Shown here: positions 45,509-53,846 of the stretch, piece after piece
Layout of the letters: the number at the start of each line of letters is the position of its first letter
Position numbering within the stretch: the stretch's first letter is position 1
NCBI RefSeq assembly: GCF_002272245.1
Contig: NZ_NPDD01000018.1
Span: forward strand, 1-64,000
DNA length: 64,000 bases
From: Bacillus sp. 7884-1
GTDB taxonomy: Bacteria > Bacillota > Bacilli > Bacillales > Cytobacillaceae
Direction: 5' to 3'
Notes under the pieces: model-generated
The model's input: only the letters and a program-made list of their open reading frames with translations
Databases searched by the model: none
What the model was told of the DNA's origin: nothing
Position numbers and translations under genes: made by a program

Positions 45509-46069
45509 ATGAAAAGATGCGGTTGGGTGAAACAGGATCCACTATATATTGATTATCATGATCATGAATGGGGCGTCCCTGTGTATGATGATCGATTACT
45601 ATTTGAGTATTTGAACTTAGAAGGTGCTCAAGCGGGATTAAGCTGGTACACGATTTTGAAGAAGAGGGAAAATTACCGCAAAGCATTTGACCATTTTGAA
45701 CCAAGTAAAATTATTAATTATGATGAAAAGAAAATCGAAGAACTTTTACAGAATGAAGGAATTGTTAGAAATAAACTAAAAATAAATGCAGTCATTACAA
45801 ACGCAAAGGCATTCTTGAAGGTAAGTGAAGAGTTTGGTTCTTTCAGTAAGTATATTTGGTCTTTTGTAGATGGTAAACCGATAAAAAATCACTTTATTGA
45901 TTTATCCGAAGTTCCGGCTACAACGGATATTAGTGACAGGTTAAGCAAGGATTTGAAAAAACGCGGCTTTAAATTTGTTGGGTCAACCATTTGTTATGCC
46001 TTTATGCAAGCGACGGGGATGGTAAATGATCATATAGAGTCTTGTATTTGCTACCATAAATCCCGGTGA
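45509..46069 (+). CDS. tag: DNA-3-methyladenine glycosylase I
   Basis: A 186-residue base-excision repair enzyme removing 3-methyladenine. MKRCGWV... with Cys4 and His17, and the C-terminal HIESC, give the zinc-snap ligands of Tag (Cys4, His17, and the C-terminal His and Cys). GLSWYTILKKRENYRKAFDHF is the central family motif. ATG 45509 lies nine bases after GGAGGT; the in-frame TTG-type start at 45473 has no ribosome site. Probably monocistronic. Confidence 0.95.
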   Translation: MKRCGWVKQDPLYIDYHDHEWGVPVYDDRLLFEYLNLEGAQAGLSWYTILKKRENYRKAFDHFEPSKIINYDEKKIEELLQNEGIVRNKLKINAVITNAKAFLKVSEEFGSFSKYIWSFVDGKPIKNHFIDLSEVPATTDISDRLSKDLKKRGFKFVGSTICYAFMQATGMVNDHIESCICYHKSR

Positions 46070-46315
46070 TATATATATAAATCTCTTTTGTTCTTTATCT
46101 TGTAAAAATCTTTTAAAAAATTTCTTGAAACCAATTATGATGAAATCCGTCTAATAAGTGTATCCAATTTAAGGAATTTATAACAGGTAGTTAGCAGGAA
46201 TTTTGTGTCTGAAGGTGGAATAGATTAAGAGAATGAGAGCGAAATTCTTTTTCTGAATATTCAAAAGTGTTTCGTTGGGGATGACGAGATTTTGGGAAAA
46301 GAGGAGAAGTTGTTA

Positions 46316-47362
46316 ATGGCTATACGGACCTGGGTGATTTCATTCATATTAATTGGCAGTTTAATAGGATTAGCAGGCTGTGCGGAGAAAACAAATGGCA
46401 AGGAAGCAGATCTTGAGAACAAAGTAACAGAACTAGAGAAGAAGCTTGAAGAGCAAAAGGCTGCAGAGGAAGCGGCAAAGAAAGCCGCTGAAGAAGCGGA
46501 AGCAAAGAGAATAGCAGAGGAAGAAGCAAAAAAGCCGAAGGTGGTAAATGTCATTGACCCAAGTACAAAAACCGTTTTAAAAAGTCTCATTCCAGTAGAT
46601 ATGGGTTTTGGAAGTGACAATGAAAAATATAAGCAGGAGCTTGAGCAATGGGCTAAAGAGTTAGCAAGGGGAACAGATACGACTCCTGGTTATGACTCAA
46701 AGATGATACTGGATAAAATTGATGCAAACGGTCAGGTTATTAAAGGGAAACCAAGAGTAGTTCTCGAGGAAGCAGAACTTGTGATGAAGGTAATCGAGGC
46801 TTCAGTCAATGGCGGCGATGTTCTTCTGCCAATCTATGTTACTGAAAGTGGCTATAAACCTGAAGACGCAGCCCATTTATCTGAAGTGGTGGTTGCAACT
46901 TATACAACTAAATTTAATCCGAGCATAACAGGGAGAAACAAAAATATCGAACTGTCTGCGCAGGCTATCGATAATGTCATTATTGGAACAGGGGATATTT
47001 TCTCCTTTAATCATACAGTGGGACCAAGTGATGCTGCACATGGTTATCAGCCTGCTCAAGAAATTGTGAATAAGGAATTGGTCATGGGAATTGGCGGCGG
47101 TATTTGTCAAACATCTTCAACCCTATTTAATGCAGTTGATCAATTAGCCATCGAATATGTAGAATGGCACCATCATTCTTTGACAGTGGGGTATGTACCT
47201 TCAGGGCGGGATGCAACAGTTTCATATGGTGGAAAAGATTTTCAATTTAAGAATACAGCGGGTGTCCCGTTCCTGATTAAGGCGATTTACAATGGAAATG
47301 GTACTCTCACCGTTGAAGTTAGAACATCTTCCGCCTATCAAAGTTTACTGCAAAAGCGATAA
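46316..47362 (+). CDS. VanW-family lipoprotein
   Basis: About 348 residues. The start ATG 46316 follows GAGGAG; the frame extends upstream to 46292, but that would cover the ribosome site. A lipoprotein signal (ISFILIGSLIGLAGC) comes first. Then a Glu/Ala/Lys-rich coiled coil (about 28-72, EEAAKKAAEEAEAKRIAEEE) and a C-terminal VanW domain with SFNHTVGPSDAAHGYQPAQEI and MGIGGGICQTSSTLFNA (about 250-295). VanW proteins are linked to vancomycin clusters and spore or cell-wall functions but have no proven activity. No other van genes are near. Confidence 0.88.
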   Translation: MAIRTWVISFILIGSLIGLAGCAEKTNGKEADLENKVTELEKKLEEQKAAEEAAKKAAEEAEAKRIAEEEAKKPKVVNVIDPSTKTVLKSLIPVDMGFGSDNEKYKQELEQWAKELARGTDTTPGYDSKMILDKIDANGQVIKGKPRVVLEEAELVMKVIEASVNGGDVLLPIYVTESGYKPEDAAHLSEVVVATYTTKFNPSITGRNKNIELSAQAIDNVIIGTGDIFSFNHTVGPSDAAHGYQPAQEIVNKELVMGIGGGICQTSSTLFNAVDQLAIEYVEWHHHSLTVGYVPSGRDATVSYGGKDFQFKNTAGVPFLIKAIYNGNGTLTVEVRTSSAYQSLLQKR

Positions 47363-47519
47363 CATTTTATTAAAAGGATTTGTGGAGATTAAAGGCACTG
47401 TCATTTTTTGATGGTGCCTTTTCTGTTTAGACATTACTTAAATTGGGTATAAGCCCTGACTATAATTGACTTTTGGAATAGCTTATCCTGAGAGAATTTC
47501 TATCAGGAGATGATTAGTT

Positions 47520-48398
47520 TTGAACAATATGAATAGCATGGAGCCGAGTGCGCTTTGCCAGGAATTTGCAAGGATATTAGGCGCAACTCCTTCCGTCATC
47601 AATGGGGTATGTACTGCAACTAGATCACGAACAAACATCCATCCGGTTGTATTGGGCCGTCGGGCTGAATCCTTTATGTTTGTGCCACAGGCATTTTCTT
47701 TTGAAGGTATAAACGGAGAAGGAAGAGCATTATGTCTTGGGGAAACCGTCATCCTCCAAGATGAGGTTAATCCATTTATTTCTAGGCTGCGAGAAGATGA
47801 TATCATTGTGACTGCCTTACACAATCACTGGCTTTTTGATGAACCGCGCTTAATGTATATTCACTTCGAATCTATTGACGAGCCATTGGACTTTGCAAGA
47901 AAGGTCCGTGATGCACTAGATGTACTAACTACGCGGAACATGGGTCGTTCGGGTCGGGCTCGACAGGTAACAAATAGAAGGGCAGAGGAACTGTGCGAAG
48001 AATTTAGCGATATTCTTGGAGGGATGAGCACGTTCGAAGATGGTGTTTGTATGGTGATGAATTCCCGTACAAATATAATGGCGCGAATACTAGGCAGAAG
48101 AACAAGATCCTTTCTAGCTTTGCCGCAAATGTTTGTGTTTGAATCGCTCTCTTCAGACGGCAGGGCACTATGCAGCGGTGAAACAGTCATTCTCCAAGAA
48201 GAACTGAACCCATTTATCAGTATTCTTCGTGAACATAATATAATAGTGACTGCTTTTCATAATCACTGGCTTTTTGAAAATCCAAGGCTCATGTACATTC
48301 ATTTTGAAAAAATAGATCGTCCTATCGAGTTTGCAAGAGATGTAAGGGATGCATTACAAGTGCTGACAACGAGAGAAGTAAGACCGAGTAAATCATAA
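47520..48398 (+). CDS. DUF1259 (LppY/LpqO-like) protein with two internal repeats
   Basis: A 292-residue protein made of two tandem copies of about 130 residues (7-140 and 155-285). Each has NGVC or DGVC, SRTNI, LGRR, GRALC.GETVILQ, NPFIS and HNHWLF-PRLMYIHFE. The His-rich HNHWLF motif in both halves suggests metal binding. DUF1259 is otherwise uncharacterised. There is no signal peptide, unlike mycobacterial LppY. TTG start with AGGAGA nine bases upstream. Repeats are about 60% identical by eye, so the duplication is old. Confidence 0.85.
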   Translation: MNNMNSMEPSALCQEFARILGATPSVINGVCTATRSRTNIHPVVLGRRAESFMFVPQAFSFEGINGEGRALCLGETVILQDEVNPFISRLREDDIIVTALHNHWLFDEPRLMYIHFESIDEPLDFARKVRDALDVLTTRNMGRSGRARQVTNRRAEELCEEFSDILGGMSTFEDGVCMVMNSRTNIMARILGRRTRSFLALPQMFVFESLSSDGRALCSGETVILQEELNPFISILREHNIIVTAFHNHWLFENPRLMYIHFEKIDRPIEFARDVRDALQVLTTREVRPSKS

Positions 48399-48466
48399 CC
48401 TGTTTTACTATGAATGGTTCCTCGCTGAAAAGGGGATTATAAGGTAAAAAAGGATGGGGCGAAATA

Positions 48467-49252
48467 TTGGAACTATTATTACAAGGTCAAGTAGCATTTA
48501 TAACAGGTGCAGGCTCAGGAATTGGCCGTTCTGCAGCATTAACATTAGCTGAAAACGGAGCAAAAGTTGCCTTAGTCGATTTGCACCCTGAAAATTGTAA
48601 AGAGATTAAACAGTTAGTTGAGGATAATGGGAGCGAGGCACTAATAGTTGAAGCCAATGTTTCTTCAGTGGAAGACATGGAAAAAGGGTATAGCATGGTT
48701 ATGGAGAAATGGGGCAGACTGGATATCGTTTTTGCCAATGCAGGAATAAATGGTGTTGTTGCGCCGATTGAAGATTTGTCACCGGATGATTGGGACCTGA
48801 CCATTTCTAATAATCTTAAAAGTACTTTTTTAACTATTAAATATGCTATTCCTTATATGAAAGAAAAAGGCGGAAGTGTGATTATCACGAGCTCTATTAA
48901 TGGTAATCGTGTATATAGAAACTTTGGGATGTCGGCTTATAGTACTTCGAAAATTGGACAAATGGGATTTGGAAAGATGGCTGCCCTTGAGTTAGCCAAA
49001 TATCGTATTCGTGTTAACATTATTTGCCCAGGTGGAATCGAAACTCATATAGGGGAAAACACTTGGAAAGAAAAAGAAGAATTAAAGGAAATTGAAATAC
49101 CGATTAATTACCCAGAGGGAAGCCAACCCCTTGAGCATCATCCAGGAAAGCCCGAACAAGTTGCAGAGCTAGTCTTATTTTTAGCATCAAAGCAATCCAA
49201 TCATATTACTGGAACAGAAATTTACATTGATGGTGCGGAGTCACTATTATAA
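48467..49252 (+). CDS. SDR-family NAD(P)-dependent oxidoreductase
   Basis: A 261-residue short-chain dehydrogenase. The cofactor site TGAGSGIGRSAAL (13-25), NAGING, catalytic Ser in TSSINGN and the YxxxK pair in SAYSTSKIGQMGF are intact. An Asp after the second strand (VDLHPEN) favours NAD(H). C-terminal FLASKQSNHITGTEIYIDGAESLL is typical. TTG start with GGATGGGG upstream. Substrate unknown. Confidence 0.9.
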   Translation: MELLLQGQVAFITGAGSGIGRSAALTLAENGAKVALVDLHPENCKEIKQLVEDNGSEALIVEANVSSVEDMEKGYSMVMEKWGRLDIVFANAGINGVVAPIEDLSPDDWDLTISNNLKSTFLTIKYAIPYMKEKGGSVIITSSINGNRVYRNFGMSAYSTSKIGQMGFGKMAALELAKYRIRVNIICPGGIETHIGENTWKEKEELKEIEIPINYPEGSQPLEHHPGKPEQVAELVLFLASKQSNHITGTEIYIDGAESLL

Positions 49253-49268
49253 ATTTTTTCCAAAAACA

Positions 49269-49298
49269 GGCACCATCCAAATGGAGGGTGCCGTTTAT
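49269..49298. terminator. Terminator between SDR and the convergent membrane gene
   Basis: GGCACCATCC and GGAGGGTGCC pair around AAAT with one mismatch, followed by GTTTATTTAT. Confidence 0.75.
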
Positions 49299-49311
49299 TT
49301 ATAATATTTTT

Positions 49312-51018
49312 TTATTCTAATCCTTCGATTACAATTTCTTTTGCTGGAAGGAAGTCTTCATCCGTATCCAAGTAGGTGACATTTACTTTGTCTCCTTCTT
49401 TTAAGTAAATGACCAATGGTTCTTTTTCAGAGGAAAGGATATAGCTTTTCTTGTTGTCTAAAAGGAATGAAACAACGGTGAAATCCCCTGACTTTTCCTT
49501 ATATACACGGAGTACTGTACCTGAGATCTGTTTTTCATCCGCTTTTGAACTTCCATCAACTGAACCGCCGCCTCTTTGAAGGGCCGTTTTATACTGTTTT
49601 AAAGCTTCATTTGGGGTAACCCCAAACACCGAAATTTCTGGATTAGCGGCTGAAACGATAAAGTAATTCTGCAAAAATCCATTAGAATCCAGTACAGGTG
49701 TCAACCAGCTTGCCTCTCCATAGAAGTTATAGATAACAGGCAATTCACCATGCCATTTCTTTTCAATGAATTTCTTTTCAATAATTTGTAAGGCACCTTG
49801 CGAATCCATATAGGATTCTTCAGGATTCCCTGAATAATAGGTCGCTTCACCCGTACGCGAGTTTGTCAGCGAGTAGCCTAGCATGGAATCGACACCTTCT
49901 TTAGGGCTTGTGAAGTCAGTGAAATAATACATTACACCATTTTGGTCGAATATCGGGCTAACATTCGCCTCAGTACCTTCATCAGAAGGAAGTTTTACAT
50001 CTGATTTACCGAATAGGCTATTCCAAAATCCGTGAATATAATTTCCGAAGTAACTATTTTGCAAGCTGACAATTTCTGGTGATACAGCACCATCAATAAA
50101 TTCTGGAACTTCAGATATCGAATACGACTTTGTATCGCCATTTCTGGAATCCACGACAACAACACCTTTAACATCAAACCCATTTCGAGCAGAAATAAAT
50201 TCTCCGTAGGAACGGATATAAAAAGGTTTACCTTCATCATCAATTTCTAATTGAACATCACCATAGAAAATATGTTTCGGCAACTGCATACGAATATGGC
50301 GCTCAATGGCCTTATTAAAGTATGAAGAAGGGGTATAGATCATTTCTGATTTAATAAATTTTGGATTAGCAGAAGAATCAGTTGCACTTAATGTGAAATA
50401 ACCAGGTGTTTCTTTCCCTTTCCACCATTTGAAAAAACCAGAGAACTCAACAGGCGCTATGTAGACATAATCTCCTTTTACCTTTTGAATTTGAAGATTT
50501 CCCAGTTCATAATAGCTCGTATTTGGCACTTGACCAAAAGCTTTTTTCATTTTATTTCTTGCAAATTCAGGTGGTACACTAGCAGGTGTTTCTTTCTCGT
50601 CAAAGGACTTAATTTCCACTTCCTGCTCCATTTGAGCAATCTCATATTTTTCATCCGCATTAAATAGAAAGGCAGTGAGAAAGTAAATTCCAAAGATTAA
50701 GCTGACTGCAAATAGCAGTGCTTTTACTTTTCTTTCCAATCCAGTGGATAGTATGGCACCTAACGCAGTAATAATAATCGCAAACACCCATAAAGATGAG
50801 GTATTCCTATCAAAATTTGTAAAATAATAGTAAACAAAAACAGAAGGAATCAAAACTACTATAACAGCGATAATTACTCCGGGAAAAAGCCTTCTATCAC
50901 CTTTAGAACTCTTTTTATTACTTTTCCTATCGGCAGACTTATCATCCCTATAAATCGGTATAAGAACAAGAGCAGACACAATAGCAACAATCAGCACAAA
51001 CAAAAACATATTCCCCAT
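49312..51018 (-). CDS. Large membrane-anchored protein of unknown function
   Basis: About 568 residues. Four N-terminal membrane segments (about 3-20, 45-65, 78-95 and 103-120) are followed by a roughly 440-residue, probably extracytoplasmic region. The final 65 residues (ISGTVLRVYKEKSGDFTVVSF... LKEGDKVNVTYLDTDEDFLPAKEIVIEG) look like a small OB-like beta barrel. I do not recognise a named family. ATG 51018 is seven bases after AGGGGA and is preferred to TTG 51024. It is monocistronic, and the frame is intact. Confidence 0.75.
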   Translation of the reverse strand: MGNMFLFVLIVAIVSALVLIPIYRDDKSADRKSNKKSSKGDRRLFPGVIIAVIVVLIPSVFVYYYFTNFDRNTSSLWVFAIIITALGAILSTGLERKVKALLFAVSLIFGIYFLTAFLFNADEKYEIAQMEQEVEIKSFDEKETPASVPPEFARNKMKKAFGQVPNTSYYELGNLQIQKVKGDYVYIAPVEFSGFFKWWKGKETPGYFTLSATDSSANPKFIKSEMIYTPSSYFNKAIERHIRMQLPKHIFYGDVQLEIDDEGKPFYIRSYGEFISARNGFDVKGVVVVDSRNGDTKSYSISEVPEFIDGAVSPEIVSLQNSYFGNYIHGFWNSLFGKSDVKLPSDEGTEANVSPIFDQNGVMYYFTDFTSPKEGVDSMLGYSLTNSRTGEATYYSGNPEESYMDSQGALQIIEKKFIEKKWHGELPVIYNFYGEASWLTPVLDSNGFLQNYFIVSAANPEISVFGVTPNEALKQYKTALQRGGGSVDGSSKADEKQISGTVLRVYKEKSGDFTVVSFLLDNKKSYILSSEKEPLVIYLKEGDKVNVTYLDTDEDFLPAKEIVIEGLE

Positions 51019-51315
51019 AACCAATTCCCCTTTATAATCTATTGTCTTTTTACTGAGTCTCTATATATACGAGTATATAGGAAGATAGTTTCATTATTAG
51101 TTGCTGACATTATATGGAGACAGTATATGGAGACATTGTGTGGTGCCATTATTTGGTGACAGGCACCGCTCGTGTACATTTGTACGCCTGGAGTGGACAT
51201 AGTTATCAAGCATTTCGCTATATGATAACAGAACATTCAGAATACTCTGTATAGTGGTATAAAATATTATCGATTAACATAAGTGAAGATATAAATTTAA
51301 AAAGGGGATGGGTAG

Positions 51316-52488
51316 ATGTTTCAATTTGTTTCACCGATGCATATCTATCATGGTGAAGGTTCACTTAATAAATTGGCAGATATTATAAAGGTATACTCTT
51401 GTAAAAAGGTTTTTCTCCTTACAGATCCAGTATTAAAAGATTTGGGAGTAATTGAACCTATTCTACTGCTATTAGAGCAACAAAGTATTCGTGTGGATTT
51501 ATCAACCCAAGTTGTACCTGAGCCCTCTTTAGAAGTTGGAAATCAGATCGTTGATGAGATTAGAAAAAGTAAAGCTGAGTTAGTAATTGGGGTTGGCGGC
51601 GGCAGTGCACTAGACTTAGCGAAGGCTGGAGCAGTTTTGGCGGAAAATGAGGGCTATGTGCAGGATTACTTAAATTTGAGCGGAGGTAAGAAGTTTTCTC
51701 GCAGGGGACTTCCCAAGATATTGATCCCTAGTACAGCAGGCACTGGTGCAGAGGTTACAGACATTGCCGTGTATTCGTTAGAAGAGACAAAGGATGTCAT
51801 TACACATGAATTTTTACTTGCGGATTATGCGATTGTAGATCCTGTTCTGACATACACGCTTCCACCAAGAGTTACGGCTGCAAGCGGAATAGATGCCTTT
51901 ACACATGCATTAGAGGCGTATACTTCCATTAACGCAACTCCGTTAACAGACACACTGGCATTAGAAGCGATGCGCAGAATCGTTGGCAACATTAGAACTG
52001 CTGTTTGGAATGGCAAGGATAAAGCAGCTAGGGAACAAATGGCCCTCGGAAGTTTATTAGCAGGTTTAAGCTTTTATAACGCCGGGGTTGCAGCTGTGCA
52101 TGCCCTTGCCTATCCATTAGGCGGATTGTTTAAACTGCCGCACGGGGAATCGAATGCCGTCTTGCTACCATATGTTTACGATGATATTTGGCACGCCTGT
52201 GTGGATAAAATGGTCAAAGTAGCAGAGATTTTTAAACTGCCTTCTGATGGAAAAAGTGATCGTGAATTAGCTAAAGATGTGGTCCGAAGTTTACTAGATT
52301 TAGTTCAAGATGTTGGATTGCCAACAACCCTAGAATCCTACCATATCCAAAGAGCAGACATTATGGTATTAGCAGAAAACGGAATAAAACAAAAAAGGCT
52401 ATTAAATAGAAGTCCAAAACCATTGACGATTGAAACCATCGAGAAAATCTATCGAAACGCTTTCGATGGAGTATTATCCAATTGTTAG
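51316..52488 (+). CDS. Iron-containing alcohol dehydrogenase
   Basis: A 390-residue group III dehydrogenase. GVGGGSALDLAKAGAVL (NAD site), PSTAGTGAEVTDIAVY, the metal-binding region GIDAFTHALEAYTS and NAGVAAVHALAYPLGGLFKLPHGESNAVLLPYV carry the conserved Asp and three His ligands. It oxidises an alcohol or reduces an aldehyde; the substrate is unknown. ATG with AAAGGGG. A small thioesterase gene follows after 20 bases, so the two form an operon. Confidence 0.93.
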   Translation: MFQFVSPMHIYHGEGSLNKLADIIKVYSCKKVFLLTDPVLKDLGVIEPILLLLEQQSIRVDLSTQVVPEPSLEVGNQIVDEIRKSKAELVIGVGGGSALDLAKAGAVLAENEGYVQDYLNLSGGKKFSRRGLPKILIPSTAGTGAEVTDIAVYSLEETKDVITHEFLLADYAIVDPVLTYTLPPRVTAASGIDAFTHALEAYTSINATPLTDTLALEAMRRIVGNIRTAVWNGKDKAAREQMALGSLLAGLSFYNAGVAAVHALAYPLGGLFKLPHGESNAVLLPYVYDDIWHACVDKMVKVAEIFKLPSDGKSDRELAKDVVRSLLDLVQDVGLPTTLESYHIQRADIMVLAENGIKQKRLLNRSPKPLTIETIEKIYRNAFDGVLSNC

Positions 52489-52508
52489 TTTGAAAGGACG
52501 AGTATACT

Positions 52509-52910
52509 ATGTATAAAAAAATCATTGAGCCTCGTGTATCTGAAACAGATGGTGTAGGTCATATCAACAATACAACGATTCCTGTTTGGTTTGAAGCGGG
52601 GCGGAACGATATATTTAAATTGTTTACCCCAGATGCTTCATTCGTAAATTGGAAGATGATTATATTAAATATGAACGTAGATTATTTGAAGCAAATCTAT
52701 TTTGGGAGAGCTGTTGAGATTTACGTATGGGTTAAAAAGATTGGTAATTCTAGTTTAGTATTATATGAAGAAATCCATCAGGATGGTCAGATATGCGCGA
52801 AAGATACGGTAACGTACGTAAACTTTAATCTCAAAACCCAAAAATCTGAACCTATTCCTGATGAAATAAGAAGTGCGTTAGAGTTACATTATTATCACAA
52901 TGAAATTTAA
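52509..52910 (+). CDS. Hotdog-fold acyl-CoA thioesterase
   Basis: A 133-residue 4HBT/YbgC-type protein. RVSETDGVGHINNTTIPVWFEAGRNDIF contains the catalytic Asp region (D..GH.NN), and NVDYLKQIYFGRAVEIYVWVKKIG is the second strand block. Hydrolyses an acyl-CoA. Cotranscribed with the iron-containing dehydrogenase, suggesting a shared fatty or aromatic acid route. Confidence 0.85.
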   Translation: MYKKIIEPRVSETDGVGHINNTTIPVWFEAGRNDIFKLFTPDASFVNWKMIILNMNVDYLKQIYFGRAVEIYVWVKKIGNSSLVLYEEIHQDGQICAKDTVTYVNFNLKTQKSEPIPDEIRSALELHYYHNEI

Positions 52911-53011
52911 TCATTTTTTTGAAAAATAAAGAGTCCTCCAAATTATTATTGTGATGGACTTGTTATTTTTATAGGAACCATATTTTCCCATGTTTTTACA
53001 ATAAAAATTAT

Positions 53012-53030
53012 TATCATGATTTTCATTTTC
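53012..53030 (+). promoter_or_regulatory. Fur-box-like sequence
   Basis: The reverse complement GAAAATGAAAATCATGATA matches the classical 19-bp Fur consensus at 15 positions. It lies 174 bases before the membrane gene at 53204 with no other gene between. AT-rich DNA can give such matches by chance. Confidence 0.3.
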
Positions 53031-53110
53031 CTAACGTAAGCTTTATTGTACTCCATTTTTTAGCAAATTAATTCAAGAAGGGGGGGCTGACAAAAAGCAT
53101 AAAGGATGTG

Positions 53111-53203
53111 ATGATCTGTCATTTTGTACTATTCAGTAATCTTGTTGGGTGTGAGCACGGATTTCCAAGTATGAGAAAAATTAATTGGAAGAGGTGTATT
53201 TAG
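53111..53203 (+). CDS. Possible 30-residue small ORF abutting the next gene
   Basis: ATG 53111 to TAG 53201-53203 encodes a peptide starting MICHFVLFSNLVGCEHGF. Its stop codon is immediately followed by the GTG start of the membrane gene (53204). AAGGA is only four bases before the ATG, so initiation would be weak. A coupling or leader role is possible; it may equally be chance. Confidence 0.25.
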   Translation: MICHFVLFSNLVGCEHGFPSMRKINWKRCI

Positions 53204-53776
53204 GTGAATTTAACATCCTTTTTACGATTTACTGGAGTAAGTTCAATCATTACAGGGGTTCTATTCCTTTCTATGGCTATTTGGTATAATATTTCTTCTT
53301 TAGAGGCAATTGGTTCTTACCTTAACTTAATTGGAATGGCATTTTTACTATTAGCACTTGTAGGGATTTACCTACGACAAATGAATGCTATTGGAATTTT
53401 TGGTTTTATTATTTTTATTATTTCTTTTATTGGAGCGGTGTTATGGGCAGGGTTTGGCTGGGTAGGAGCATTCGTAGTGCCTGCCTTGGAAGAGGTTGCA
53501 CCAGAAATATTGTCAGGTTCTCCTCCCGAGATGATAAATATGGGTATGATGTTATCGATGTTTACTTTTTTTGGGGGTATGTTATTATTTGGACTCGTGA
53601 CTGCCTGGAAAGCAATCCTGCCTAGAGGCGGTGCACTTTTATTAGCATTGGTACCCATTTTAGAATTTATTCCTTTTGGGTCAACCGTAGCCCAACCACT
53701 TGCGGGAGTTGCATTAATCTGGCTCGGTTATGCTCTTTGGAAGGGGAACTATGAAGAAGTAGGCACTGGGGAATAA
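53204..53776 (+). CDS. Integral membrane protein, six helices, unknown function
   Basis: A 190-residue hydrophobic protein with about six membrane segments and little polar sequence. A short loop (LEEVAPEILSGSPPEMIN, about 92-109) sits between the third and fourth helices. It resembles small DUF-type membrane proteins of Bacillus, but no family could be named. GTG start with GAGGTG upstream. A Fur-like site lies upstream. It ends at a terminator shared with pepF. Confidence 0.7.
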   Translation: MNLTSFLRFTGVSSIITGVLFLSMAIWYNISSLEAIGSYLNLIGMAFLLLALVGIYLRQMNAIGIFGFIIFIISFIGAVLWAGFGWVGAFVVPALEEVAPEILSGSPPEMINMGMMLSMFTFFGGMLLFGLVTAWKAILPRGGALLLALVPILEFIPFGSTVAQPLAGVALIWLGYALWKGNYEEVGTGE

Positions 53777-53794
53777 AGTAAATGATAAGTATAA

Positions 53795-53846
53795 AAGTGA
53801 CAGGAGCCATCCAGAAAATTGGAGGTTGCCTGTCACTTCTTTTATT
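53795..53846. terminator. Long bidirectional terminator
   Basis: AAGTGACAGG and CCTGTCACTT form a ten-base outer stem around an inner CCATCC/GGAGG pairing; CTTTTATTT follows. It overlaps the last codons of the pepF gene. Confidence 0.75.

Noticed and set aside
46261-46620. 119-codon minus-strand ORF opposite the VanW coiled coil
   Set aside because: Ser/Ala/Phe-rich antisense of a Glu/Ala/Lys coiled-coil region; a typical composition artefact.
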